Position numbers and translations under genes: made by a program. From an uncultured Comamonadaceae bacterium (GTDB lineage: Bacteria > Pseudomonadota > Gammaproteobacteria > Burkholderiales > Burkholderiaceae), in contig CAMLSD010000022.1 of the NCBI GenBank assembly GCA_946482595.1, positions 1 through 49,913 of the forward strand: 49,913 bases of DNA, read 5' to 3'. Shown here piece after piece: positions 17,254 through 24,934 of the stretch; position 1 is the first letter of the stretch; every line of letters begins with the position of its first letter. Under the pieces are notes generated by a model. The model was not told the origin of the DNA. It searched no databases and worked only from the letters and a program-made list of their open reading frames with translations.

Positions 17254-18788
17254 CAATGCAACTCCTCCTGAGTGAGGCCGGAGGCCAGCCGCAGCAGCCT
17301 CTCCTCGGTCATGTCGTGCGCGGCCACCTCGCCGGCCAGCCGGCCCTCGCGGATCACCAGGGCGCGGTCGCACAGCCCGATGATCTCGGGCAGTTCAGAC
17401 GAAATCACGATCACGCCCACGCCCTGGCTGGCCAGGTCGCGCAGGATGTGATGGATCTCCGACTTGGCCCCCACATCCACCCCGCGGGTGGGTTCATCCA
17501 TCAGCAGCACCGACGGGTGGGTGGCCAGCAGCTTGGCGATGGCCACCTTCTGCTGGTTGCCACCCGACAGCGTGGCCGTGCCGCAGTCCACCCCGTCGGA
17601 CTTCAGGTTGAGCCGGGCGCCGAGCTCCTGCGCCAGACGGCTCTGGGCCGCCTGCCGGATCAGGCCCCAGCGCGAGCTCACGCGAGCCGGGGCCATCGAC
17701 GAGATGTTCTGCGCCACCGACAGCTCCAGGAACACGCCGGCCTGCTTGCGGTCTTCGCTCAGGTAGGCGATGCCGTGCTGCAGTGCATCACGGTACTTGC
17801 CGATGGCCAGCGTGCGCCCCTTGAGCCGCACCGCGCCGCGGCGTGCGCGGCGCAGGCCGCACAGGGTTTCGGCCAGTTCGCTGCGCCCCGCGCCCATCAG
17901 CCCGGCAATGCCCAGGATCTCGCCGCGCCGCAGCGCAAACGAGATGCCGTGCACCACCTCGCCATCCGAGAGGTCGTCGACCTCGAGCAGCGGCTGCGCA
18001 GGCGCAGCGCGGTCGTCCAGGTCCTCGGCCTTGGGCGGGTAGTAGTTGCCCAGGTCGCGCCCCACCATGGCGCGCACCAGCGCGTCGGGGTTGAGTGTGT
18101 CGATCGGTGCACAGTGCACGTCGCGCCCGTCGCGCAGCACCGTGGCGCGGTCGCAGTGGGCAAAGATCTCGGCCATGCGGTGGCTGATGTAGATGATGCC
18201 GATGCCTTGCGCCTTCAGGTCATGCAGCACGCGAAACAGCGCCGCGGACTCGACCTCGGTCAGCGCCGCAGTCGGCTCGTCGAGGATCAGCACCTTGCAG
18301 TTCAGCGTCAGCGCCTTGGCGATCTCGACCAGCTGCTGCGTGCTGATCGGCAGTTCATCGACGCGCCGGTGCGGCTCGATGTGCTGGCCCAGCCGGGCCA
18401 GCACGGTGCGGGCGCGCTCGTTGAGGGCGCGGTAGTCCATCCAGGCACGCCGGCTGGCGCTCACCTCGGCCATGAAGATGTTCTCGGCCACGGTGGCGTC
18501 GCCACACAGCGCGATCTCCTGATGCACCAGCCCGATGCCCAGGCGCATCGCCTGGGCCGGGCTGTCGATCACCACCTTGTCGCCTTCAAGCACGATGTCG
18601 CCGGCATCGGGCTGATGGATGCCGTCGATGATCTTCATCAGCGTGGACTTGCCGGCGCCGTTCTCGCCGCACAGCGCATGGATCTCGCCGCGCCGCAGCG
18701 AGAAATGCACTCCGGCGAGCGCACGCGATGCGCCGAAGTGCTTGCTGATGCCACGCAGCTCGAGCAGTGGCGCAGACTGGGAGGTCAT
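17253..18788 (-). CDS. Sugar ABC transporter ATP-binding protein (RbsA/MglA-like, two nucleotide-binding domains)
   Basis: 511 aa, start MTSQSAPLLE, overlapping the binding-protein stop (ATGA). It has two ABC domains in tandem, the CUT2 arrangement. The first has Walker A GENGAGKST (about residues 40-48) and Walker B KVLILDEPTAAL. The second has the degenerate GLMGAGRSE instead of a Walker A, the signature LSGGNQQKV and LLMDEPTRGVDVGA. The first domain's signature is also degenerate (PISTQQLVEI), as usual in RbsA proteins. It energises import with the adjacent permease. Confidence 0.9.
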   Translation of the reverse strand: MTSQSAPLLELRGISKHFGASRALAGVHFSLRRGEIHALCGENGAGKSTLMKIIDGIHQPDAGDIVLEGDKVVIDSPAQAMRLGIGLVHQEIALCGDATVAENIFMAEVSASRRAWMDYRALNERARTVLARLGQHIEPHRRVDELPISTQQLVEIAKALTLNCKVLILDEPTAALTEVESAALFRVLHDLKAQGIGIIYISHRMAEIFAHCDRATVLRDGRDVHCAPIDTLNPDALVRAMVGRDLGNYYPPKAEDLDDRAAPAQPLLEVDDLSDGEVVHGISFALRRGEILGIAGLMGAGRSELAETLCGLRRARRGAVRLKGRTLAIGKYRDALQHGIAYLSEDRKQAGVFLELSVAQNISSMAPARVSSRWGLIRQAAQSRLAQELGARLNLKSDGVDCGTATLSGGNQQKVAIAKLLATHPSVLLMDEPTRGVDVGAKSEIHHILRDLASQGVGVIVISSELPEIIGLCDRALVIREGRLAGEVAAHDMTEERLLRLASGLTQEELH

Positions 18789-19822
18789 TCGTTGATGCCC
18801 TTCGTGCCGCGGCGGGCGAGGTACTTGTCCCAGTAGAAATCGTCTGCATTGGCCTTGCTGACGACCGACAGGCCATTGTCGAGGAAAGGCACCGACATGG
18901 GGTTGGTCCCGGAGCGCTTGGCGTCGTTCATCGGGTCGATCAGCTGCGAGTTGCGCGCCAGGAACAGCAGCATCATGCCCATGTAGCCCTGCACTCCCTG
19001 GTTGGGGTTGATGGAGCCGAACACATCGCCCGACTTGATCATGTCGAGGATCTTGGCATTGACGTCGCAGCACATCACGCGGATGTTCTTCTTGGTCTCG
19101 AGCTTGGCCTGGGCCGCACCAAGCGCCGAGTTGGCCTCGGGCATGAAGATCGCGCCCAGATTGGGGTTGGCCTGCGCGATGCTGAGGGTGGCCTGGTAGG
19201 CCTTGTTGGGGTCCTGGTTGCTGGCCGCGCGCCCGGCCAGCTTCATGCCCGGGTGCTTGGTCTTCATGCGGTCGATGAAGGCGGCGATGCGACGGTCGTG
19301 GTTGTCCTGGCCGGGGTTCTCCAGCACGGCGTATTCGCCCTTGCCGTTCATGGCCGCCGCGATGGCATCGGCCGCCTGCGAGCCTTCGCGGGAGTTGTCC
19401 GAGGTGACGAAGGACACCCGCTTGGAGTTGGGTGAGTCGGCCGCAAAGGTCACCACCGGGATGCCCATGGCAGCTGCCCGGTTGATCGGCTCGATGAAGG
19501 GGTCAGGGTTCATCGGATGCAGCAGGATGCCGGCGGGCTTGCGGGCCAGCTCCTGCTCGAACGAGGCCAGCTGCTTGTTGACGTCGTACTCCGGCGTGCC
19601 GCTGTAGCGCGTCTTCACGCCCAGGGTGCGACCGAGCTGCTTCATCATCTCGTACACCGGGAACCAGTACTCCACGCCCGACACCATCACGTTCATCACG
19701 TAGACATCGTTGGGGTTGCCCCGCAGGCCGGCACCGGCGGCGCCCTGCGCGAACGCCGCGTTTGCGCCACCCACCAGGCCTGCACCCGCCACGGCCGCCG
19801 TCTTCAGGAAATCTCGCCTCAT
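18785..19822 (-). CDS. Periplasmic sugar-binding protein (RbsB-like) with a Tat-type signal
   Basis: 345 aa, start MRRDFLKTAAVAG, chosen because GGAGA lies just upstream; MRLETTMRR at 19840 is an alternative. The first six residues form a twin-arginine motif (RRDFLK), then a hydrophobic stretch and an AFAQ cleavage site, suggesting folded export by Tat rather than Sec. The mature part is a Peripla_BP_4 fold with the usual GILLHPMNPDPF and VTFAADSPNS ligand segments. It is the first gene of the minus-strand operon and would deliver the sugar or polyol to the RbsC/RbsA-type importer. Confidence 0.85.
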   Translation of the reverse strand: MRRDFLKTAAVAGAGLVGGANAAFAQGAAGAGLRGNPNDVYVMNVMVSGVEYWFPVYEMMKQLGRTLGVKTRYSGTPEYDVNKQLASFEQELARKPAGILLHPMNPDPFIEPINRAAAMGIPVVTFAADSPNSKRVSFVTSDNSREGSQAADAIAAAMNGKGEYAVLENPGQDNHDRRIAAFIDRMKTKHPGMKLAGRAASNQDPNKAYQATLSIAQANPNLGAIFMPEANSALGAAQAKLETKKNIRVMCCDVNAKILDMIKSGDVFGSINPNQGVQGYMGMMLLFLARNSQLIDPMNDAKRSGTNPMSVPFLDNGLSVVSKANADDFYWDKYLARRGTKGINE

Positions 19823-19912
19823 CGTCGTCTCCAGTCTCATTGATCTCTGTGGGGATCGCCCCGGTGAGCCGCGGCTGCGGCCCGGTTGTTTTGCCACTCA
19901 ACTGCGTTTAGT

Positions 19913-19922
19913 TGTCATGACA
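19913..19922. promoter_or_regulatory. Perfect palindrome TGTCATGACA, candidate GntR operator
   Basis: A 10-bp palindrome in the divergent gap between the binding-protein and kinase genes. It sits in the spacer upstream of a consensus -10 (19932-19937), a position where a bound repressor would block the kinase promoter. A related sequence, TGTCATAACA, lies at 20001-20010, and TTGTCAAA at 19937-19944. Confidence 0.45.
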
Positions 19923-19931
19923 GCGATGAAA

Positions 19932-19937
19932 TATAAT
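19932..19937 (+). promoter_or_regulatory. -10 box (TATAAT) of the kinase operon
   Basis: A perfect TATAAT in an AT-rich island of the otherwise GC-rich gap, about 73 bases upstream of the kinase start. The -35 is weak: the hexamer 17 bases upstream (about 19909-19914) is TAGTTG, which would fit an activated or tightly controlled promoter. Confidence 0.45.
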
Positions 19938-20000
19938 TGTCAAACGCTCCGGCGAACCTAGGGGAAACACTGCTACATGTTGAAAGAAAACTCGCCACGA

Positions 20001-20010
20001 TGTCATAACA
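20001..20010. promoter_or_regulatory. Second operator-like site abutting the kinase start codon
   Basis: TGTCATAACA differs from the palindrome at 19913-19922 by two bases. Its last base is the A of the kinase ATG (20010). A regulator bound here would block elongation or leave the leader without space for a ribosome site. Confidence 0.35.
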
Positions 20011-21497
20011 TGAACACCGACATCTACATTGGAATCGACATGGGTTCCACGGGCCTGAAGGCGGTTGCCTTCGAGGCGGGGAATGGCACGAGCCTGGCCG
20101 TGGCGGGGGATGCCCTGCCGCACATCCGACTGCCCGGCGGCGGGTGTGAGCTCGCCGGAACGGCCATTCGCGAGGCCTTGCAGCAGGCATTGCGCAGCGT
20201 GTCGCAGCAGCTCGGGCCGCGTTGCACCCAGGTGCGGGCACTGGCCTGCACCGGCCATGGCGCCGGCCTGTACCTGCTGGACGCGCACGGCGCGCTGCTG
20301 CGCGACCGCGCCGTGGCATCCACCGACCAGCGCGCCGCGGCGCGTGCTCGCCACCTGGCACAGCAGCAGGGCGCGGCCCTGTTCGAGGACGTGGGCTGCC
20401 AGCCCTGGGCCGGCCAACCGACGATGGTGGCCGCGGAGCTGCGCGCTCGCGGCGAACTTGCGCCCGGTGCCGCACGTCACCTGCTGTTTGCGAAGGACTA
20501 CCTCGCCTGGCTGCTCACCGGCGAGATCGCCAGCGACGCCAGCGATGCAAGCACCGCCGGCCTGCTGTCGCTGGCCGATGGCCGCTGGTCGCCGCAGGCC
20601 TTCGAGGCCGCTGGGGTGGCCGATCTGGCCGCCGCGACCCTGCCCCGCCTCGTGCCCGGCGGCCAGGTGATCGGCACGCTGCAGCCCCGTCAGGCCGAAG
20701 CCTGCGGGCTGCCGCCCGGGCTCCCGGTGGCCGCCAGCACGATCGACCTGCTGGCCTCGCTCGAGGCGGTGGGCGCACCACGCCGTGGACAGGCCGTCGC
20801 CGTGCTGGGCACCTGGTGCGTCAATGCGGTCGTTGCCGAGACGCGTGACCCCAAACCCGCGGTCGGCGCCATCGTGACCCATGGCCCGGGGCCCACGCGC
20901 CTGTACCTGGAAAACAGCCCCTCGGGCATGGCCAACATCGCGTGGCTGGCCCGCGCCTTGCGATTCCCGAGTGCCGCCACCGTGGTCGAGGCGGCCATGA
21001 CCGTGCCGCTGGGTGCCCACGGGCTGCGGTTTGCGCCCTTCATCAATGGCGGGGGTGGGCCGCCCGGCGCCAGCGCCGGCTTCATCGGTCTGGCCAGCCA
21101 CCACGGCCCGGCCGAGATGGCTCGCGCCGTGGTCGACGCGGTGGTGGCGCTGCATGCCCGGCACCTGGGCCGACTCGCGTCCTTCGGCCTGGGGGCGCCA
21201 CGCAGCGTGGCCGCGCTCGGGGGAGGTGCACGTGACGTGCGGCTGGTGGAGCTGCTGGCATCCATGCTCGGGCATCCGGTCGAGCGCTGCGGCGACGACG
21301 AAACAGGCGCCCGCGGTGCGGCGCTGCACGCAGCGCTGTCGCAGGGCGCGGCGCCCGACGTCCTGCCCGCCCCGCGCAACAGCGTCGATCCCCTGCCCGA
21401 CCCCACCGGCACGCACGCCGCGTGGCAGGCCGAGTTTGTCGCCTTCGTGGACAGCCTCGCCCCGGCCTATGCGCGGCATGCGGGAGCCGGCGCATGA
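20010..21497 (+). CDS. FGGY-family carbohydrate kinase
   Basis: 495 aa, start MNTDIYIGIDMGST. The N-terminal ATP phosphate-binding strand-loop is GIDMGSTGLKAVAF; the substrate cleft includes STDQRAAARAR; the C-terminal domain has ALGGGARDVRLVELLASML and DDETGARGAAL, matching the FGGY C-terminal signature. It would phosphorylate the imported sugar or polyol with ATP. The stop overlaps the start of the GlpD-like gene (ATGA). An ATG at 19977 would add 11 residues and has no better ribosome site. The exact substrate cannot be named; glycerol kinase proper is unlikely given the sugar importer next to it. Confidence 0.85.
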   Translation: MNTDIYIGIDMGSTGLKAVAFEAGNGTSLAVAGDALPHIRLPGGGCELAGTAIREALQQALRSVSQQLGPRCTQVRALACTGHGAGLYLLDAHGALLRDRAVASTDQRAAARARHLAQQQGAALFEDVGCQPWAGQPTMVAAELRARGELAPGAARHLLFAKDYLAWLLTGEIASDASDASTAGLLSLADGRWSPQAFEAAGVADLAAATLPRLVPGGQVIGTLQPRQAEACGLPPGLPVAASTIDLLASLEAVGAPRRGQAVAVLGTWCVNAVVAETRDPKPAVGAIVTHGPGPTRLYLENSPSGMANIAWLARALRFPSAATVVEAAMTVPLGAHGLRFAPFINGGGGPPGASAGFIGLASHHGPAEMARAVVDAVVALHARHLGRLASFGLGAPRSVAALGGGARDVRLVELLASMLGHPVERCGDDETGARGAALHAALSQGAAPDVLPAPRNSVDPLPDPTGTHAAWQAEFVAFVDSLAPAYARHAGAGA

Positions 21498-23287
21498 GCG
21501 CGCTCACGCGGCCCGCCGCGTCCGCCTTCCAGCGCCCGTCCGCCCTGGCCGGGCGACACTTCTCCACGGTGATCGTGGGGGCCGGCATCAATGGGGTGGG
21601 GGTGTTCCGCGACCTGTCCCTGCAGGGCGTGGATTGCCTCATCATCGACAAGGGCGACTTTGCCGCCGGCGCCAGCAGTGCGCCGTCGCGCATGATCCAT
21701 GGCGGCCTGCGCTACCTGGAGCACGGCTCCTTCTCGCTGGTGGCCGAGTCCACGCGCGAACGCAACCTGCTGCTGCGCAATGCACCTCACCTGGTGCGCC
21801 CGCTGAAGACCGTCGTGCCGCTGTCCAACCATTTCGGGGGCTTGCTCAGCGGCATGCTGCGCTTCGTCGGCATCCCGAGTTCACCCGGCTCGCGCGGCCT
21901 GTTCGTGGTGGCCCTGGGCCTGCGGCTGTATGACGCACTCGGCCGGCGCCAGAGCGTGATGCCGGGGCATCGCATTGAACGCACCCCCCCGCGGGATGGA
22001 GCGCTGTTCCGTCCGGGCGTACGCTGGACTGCCACCTATTTCGACGCCTGGATCAGCCATCCCGAGTGGCTGATCATGGAACTGATCGCAGACGCGGCAC
22101 GCGACCAGCCCCGCGCGGCCGCCGCCAACTACACGCAGGTCCTGCGCTGCGAGGGGCGTCAGCTCACGCTGCGCGACGAACTCACCGGCGAGGTCGTGCA
22201 GGTCACGGCCGACACGGTCGTGAATGCCACCGGTGCCTGGCTTGACCGCAGCGCCGACGTGCTCGAAGGGGCGGGGTCGCGCGTGATGGGCACCAAGGGC
22301 TCGCACCTGGTGCTGGACCACCCGGCCCTGCGCCGGCTGCTGGACGACCGCATGGCCTATTTCGAGGCGTCCGATGGCCGCGTCTGCATCGTCTACCCCT
22401 TCCTCGGGCGGGTGCTGGTGGGCTCGACCGACATCCCGGTCGACAACCCCGATGAGGCCAGGACCGAGCAGGCCGAGATCGACTACCTGCTGGGTGTGCT
22501 GGCCGAGCTGTTCCCGCGGCTGAGCTTCGACCGGCGCCAGGTGCTGTTCACCTTCGTGGGCGTGCGCCCGCTGGCCCGCTCCGACGCCGACAAGCCCGGC
22601 CGCATCTCGCGCGACCACAGCGTGGCGATCGACCCACCCAATGCCCGCCGCAGCGTGCCCATGGTGTGCCTGGTGGGCGGCAAGTGGACCACCTTCCGTG
22701 CCCTGGCCGCCCAGGCCACCGACGACGTGCTGCGCCTGCTGTCACGGCCCCGCCTGCGGTCCACCGACAGCCTGGCGATCGGCGGCGGCGCCGGGCTGCC
22801 GGCCGACGCCCGGGCGATGGACGACTTCCTGCTGCAATTGCAGTCACGCGCCGGCCTGAGCCTCGAACGCGCGCGTGCGCTGGTGGCCCGCTACGGGGCA
22901 CACGCCGCACCGCTGGCCGAACACTTTGCCGCGGGCGTCGATAATGCGCTTCGCCATGCGCCGCACTACACCACGGGCGAGGTGCGCTACCTGTGCCGGG
23001 AAACGGGAGTGGCCCATCTGGCCGACCTGGTGCTGCGGCGCACCCTGCTTGCGATCCGCGGCGAGGTGACCGAGGCTTTGCTGGCCGAGCTGGCCGAGCT
23101 GGCCGCCGATGCCCTGGGGTGGGATGCCGAGCGGTGTCGGCGCGAACAGGCCGAGTGCGCCGAGTTGCTGCGCGAGCGGCATGGCGTGGCCCTGGCAGCG
23201 GCGGCGGCACCGGCGAGGCGGCCGGTGACCGCGCCGGCCGATGTGCCCCTGTCTTCCGGAACCATTTCGACTGCGGTGCCCTCGTGA
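21494..23287 (+). CDS. FAD-dependent glycerol-3-phosphate dehydrogenase-like protein (GlpD family)
   Basis: 597 aa, start overlapping the kinase stop. A dinucleotide-binding loop VIVGAGINGVGVFRDL lies near residue 30. GlpD hallmarks follow: PSRMIHGGLRYLEHG, NATGAW, GTKGSHLV, LGRVLVGSTDIP and FVGVRPLARSD. A GlpD-type C-terminal helical domain ends the protein. Classical GlpD oxidises the carbon next to a CH2-phosphate to a ketone and passes electrons to quinone at the inner membrane. In this operon the substrate is probably a longer polyol 1-phosphate, giving a ketose 1-phosphate. EryB-type erythritol-phosphate dehydrogenases are the closest functional analogy I know. Confidence 0.85.
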   Translation: MSALTRPAASAFQRPSALAGRHFSTVIVGAGINGVGVFRDLSLQGVDCLIIDKGDFAAGASSAPSRMIHGGLRYLEHGSFSLVAESTRERNLLLRNAPHLVRPLKTVVPLSNHFGGLLSGMLRFVGIPSSPGSRGLFVVALGLRLYDALGRRQSVMPGHRIERTPPRDGALFRPGVRWTATYFDAWISHPEWLIMELIADAARDQPRAAAANYTQVLRCEGRQLTLRDELTGEVVQVTADTVVNATGAWLDRSADVLEGAGSRVMGTKGSHLVLDHPALRRLLDDRMAYFEASDGRVCIVYPFLGRVLVGSTDIPVDNPDEARTEQAEIDYLLGVLAELFPRLSFDRRQVLFTFVGVRPLARSDADKPGRISRDHSVAIDPPNARRSVPMVCLVGGKWTTFRALAAQATDDVLRLLSRPRLRSTDSLAIGGGAGLPADARAMDDFLLQLQSRAGLSLERARALVARYGAHAAPLAEHFAAGVDNALRHAPHYTTGEVRYLCRETGVAHLADLVLRRTLLAIRGEVTEALLAELAELAADALGWDAERCRREQAECAELLRERHGVALAAAAAPARRPVTAPADVPLSSGTISTAVPS

Positions 23288-24051
23288 ACCAGAACACCTC
23301 CAACCCGACTTCGACCCTCCCCGCGCTCGACCGATCGTCCAGCGCGCCACTGTGGATGCAGTTCCGTGACACGCTGCGTGCGCGCATCCTGCAGGGGGAA
23401 CTCAGCGTGGGCAGCAAGCTGCCGACCGAAGCCGAGTTCGGCGAACAGTTCGGCATCTCGCGCATCGTGGTGCGCGAGGCCCTGGCCGACCTGGTGCGCA
23501 ACGGCCTGATCTACAAGATCCGCGGCCAGGGTGCTTTTGTCTCCGCCCGGGAGCGCGACGAGGATTTCGTCTCGACCGTGCTGGGGTTTTCGGACGAGAT
23601 GGAACGCAAGGGTCTGACGGTGCGCACCCAGGTGCTCAGCCAGGAACTGCGCCTGCCCACTGCCGAAGAAGCCCGCGCGCTGGACCTGAAGGACGAGGAA
23701 ATGGTCGTCGCCCTCAAGCGCCTGCGCGGCGTGGACAACGAATTGCGCCTGCTCGTGGAAACCGCGGTCCCCGCCGACCTGGCCCCGGGCCTGCACCGCA
23801 CCCGGCTGGAAAACCGCTCACTGTATGACCTGCTGCGCCGCCAGTACGGCCTGCGCATCGTGCGGGCCGAGCGCTGGATCGATGCCGTGCTGCCCGACGA
23901 CCACACCCGTGAGCTGCTGGGCATCAGTGCCCAGGAGCCGCTGCTGCGCATCGAGTCCATCGCCTATGGCGCGAATGGGCGCCCGGTCGAGCACTATCGC
24001 GCGCTGCACCGCTGCCAGTCCAGCCGGCTGCATGTGAAGACCACGACCTGA
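23284..24051 (+). CDS. GntR/HutC-family transcriptional regulator
   Basis: 255 aa, starting at a GTG that overlaps the dehydrogenase stop (GTGA). An N-terminal winged helix (LPTEAEFGEQFGISRIVVRE, about residues 47-66) is followed by a UTRA effector domain (about 95-245) ending in HYRALHRCQSSRLHV. HutC-type regulators bind sugar phosphates or related metabolites. As the last gene of the kinase operon it probably represses the divergent promoters at 19823-20009, where palindromes related to TGTCATGACA lie. Confidence 0.9.
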   Translation: MNQNTSNPTSTLPALDRSSSAPLWMQFRDTLRARILQGELSVGSKLPTEAEFGEQFGISRIVVREALADLVRNGLIYKIRGQGAFVSARERDEDFVSTVLGFSDEMERKGLTVRTQVLSQELRLPTAEEARALDLKDEEMVVALKRLRGVDNELRLLVETAVPADLAPGLHRTRLENRSLYDLLRRQYGLRIVRAERWIDAVLPDDHTRELLGISAQEPLLRIESIAYGANGRPVEHYRALHRCQSSRLHVKTTT

Positions 24052-24070
24052 GCCGCAGCCGGGCCGGGCC

Positions 24071-24292
24071 TCACTTCGTGAGGATGAGTTTGTCCTGGGA
24101 GGTGATGCGCAGCTGGTAGACGGCGTCGCCGTGCCGGATGAAGATCTGGCGGGCCCCGTGAAACAACTGGCTGGACGTGAGCGCTGCGAGCGGCTCGGCG
24201 TGAGGCTGGGCTGCACTGGCCAAGCCGGGGCGGGCCGCAGGGCCGGCATCACGACGTTCCGGAAGGGTCATGGCTTGCTGCTCGAAGCTCAT
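24071..24292 (-). CDS. hemP: Hemin uptake protein HemP
   Basis: 73 aa. The C-terminal half is the HemP family core: ARQIFIRHGDAVYQLRIT followed by DKLILTK at the end. Length is typical for the family. In Burkholderiales HemP is a small Fur-regulated protein needed for haem-iron use, usually beside a TonB-dependent haem receptor; here the next gene is the convergent gntR, so this copy is isolated. GGAG lies upstream as a ribosome site. A Fur-like palindrome lies about 240 bases upstream, with a terminator hairpin in between. Confidence 0.9.
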   Translation of the reverse strand: MSFEQQAMTLPERRDAGPAARPGLASAAQPHAEPLAALTSSQLFHGARQIFIRHGDAVYQLRITSQDKLILTK

Positions 24293-24410
24293 CGCTGGTC
24301 TCCACTGGTGCATTCTGGTTGGACGATCTCGCACTGCACTCGCTGGCACAGCACAGGAAGGGCCCCCGCGGGAAAAGATGCATGGCTTGCAGCGGCTGCC
24401 ACTGGCTAGC

Positions 24411-24448
24411 AAAAAACGACTCGCCCGGGCCCACGGGCCCCGGAGTCG
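24411..24448 (-). terminator. Intrinsic terminator between the Fur-box promoter and hemP
   Basis: Read on the minus strand, CGACTC (24448-24443) pairs with GAGTCG (24422-24417), with further pairing of GGGCC and GGCCC inside, and the stem runs directly into six T residues (24416-24411). The T-run exists only for minus-strand transcription. Confidence 0.6.
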
Positions 24449-24514
24449 CCCCACGATGAAGGGCACATTGCCTGGCAGCTCGGCGCTTGGCGCACATGCT
24501 GTCTGCAACGCATG
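24411..24514 (-). ncRNA. Candidate Fur-controlled small RNA or attenuated hemP leader (about 105 nt)
   Basis: Bounded upstream by a promoter (TTGCGA, 17-base spacer, TAGGAT on the minus strand) that overlaps a Fur-like palindrome, and downstream by an intrinsic terminator. An in-frame ATG occurs but has no ribosome site. It could be a separate iron-responsive RNA or a hemP leader whose readthrough is controlled. The start position is inferred from the -10 box. Confidence 0.35.
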
Positions 24515-24520
24515 GATCGC

Positions 24521-24549
24521 ATCCTAACCGTAATGCGAATGATTCGCAA
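24521..24549 (-). promoter_or_regulatory. Promoter with Fur-box-like palindrome upstream of hemP
   Basis: TGCGAAT-G-ATTCGCA (24534-24548) is a perfect 7-1-7 palindrome, the geometry of the Fur consensus TGATAATNATTATCA in a GC-rich version. On the minus strand it overlaps a -35 TTGCGA (24549-24544), with a 17-base spacer and -10 TAGGAT (24526-24521). Iron-bound Fur here would block RNA polymerase. Confidence 0.65.
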
Positions 24550-24603
24550 CACCAAAATGCAGACCGTGAACCTGCCGGGCCTGGCCGGTTCGTTCACACC
24601 TTC

Positions 24604-24840
24604 TCAGCAGCGCCCGGAGCGCCGGCTGCGTGGCTGCAGCTTGTCGAGTTCGGCGATCTGCTGCTTGAGCAGCACCAGCAGCGAACGGGCATGCTCGACC
24701 GGCAGGCGCAGGCAGCTCGAGGGCATGCCGTCGTCACGGGCGGCACGAGGCAGCACCAGCGCATCCACGCCGATCTCGATCAAGCCCTTGTCGTGCTTCA
24801 TGGACTTCAGTCGCTGTATTTCAATGTCGTAGGTCTTCAC
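24604..24840 (-). CDS. Small conserved-looking hypothetical protein
   Basis: 78 aa, starting at a GTG with GAGGAG eight bases upstream. The sequence is amphipathic and soluble: an N-terminal strand (KTYDIEIQRLK), then GLIEIGVDALVLPRAARDDG, then a helix-rich end with LLVLLKQQIAELDKL. I recognise no family. Good ribosome site and absence of a competing frame support coding. It lies upstream of the Fur-box promoter on the same strand. Confidence 0.6.
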   Translation of the reverse strand: MKTYDIEIQRLKSMKHDKGLIEIGVDALVLPRAARDDGMPSSCLRLPVEHARSLLVLLKQQIAELDKLQPRSRRSGRC

Positions 24841-24934
24841 GCAGGCGCTCCTCGGGTCAGGCCGGCCGCGATTATCCGGCCACGGGCCGCAAAGGCCGAT
24901 CGGTTAGACTGCCAGGTTTTTCCGAACGGGCGAT

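Noticed and set aside
14252..23287. An lsr (AI-2) operon
   Set aside because: Kinase, RbsA-type importer and LsrF-like aldolase resemble lsr, but there is no lsrG and no LsrR, and a GlpD-like dehydrogenase plus aldo/keto reductase fit a polyol better.
20010..23287. Plain glycerol catabolism (glpK, glpD)
   Set aside because: The neighbouring sugar importer, aldolase and HutC-type regulator are not needed for glycerol, and no GlpF is present.
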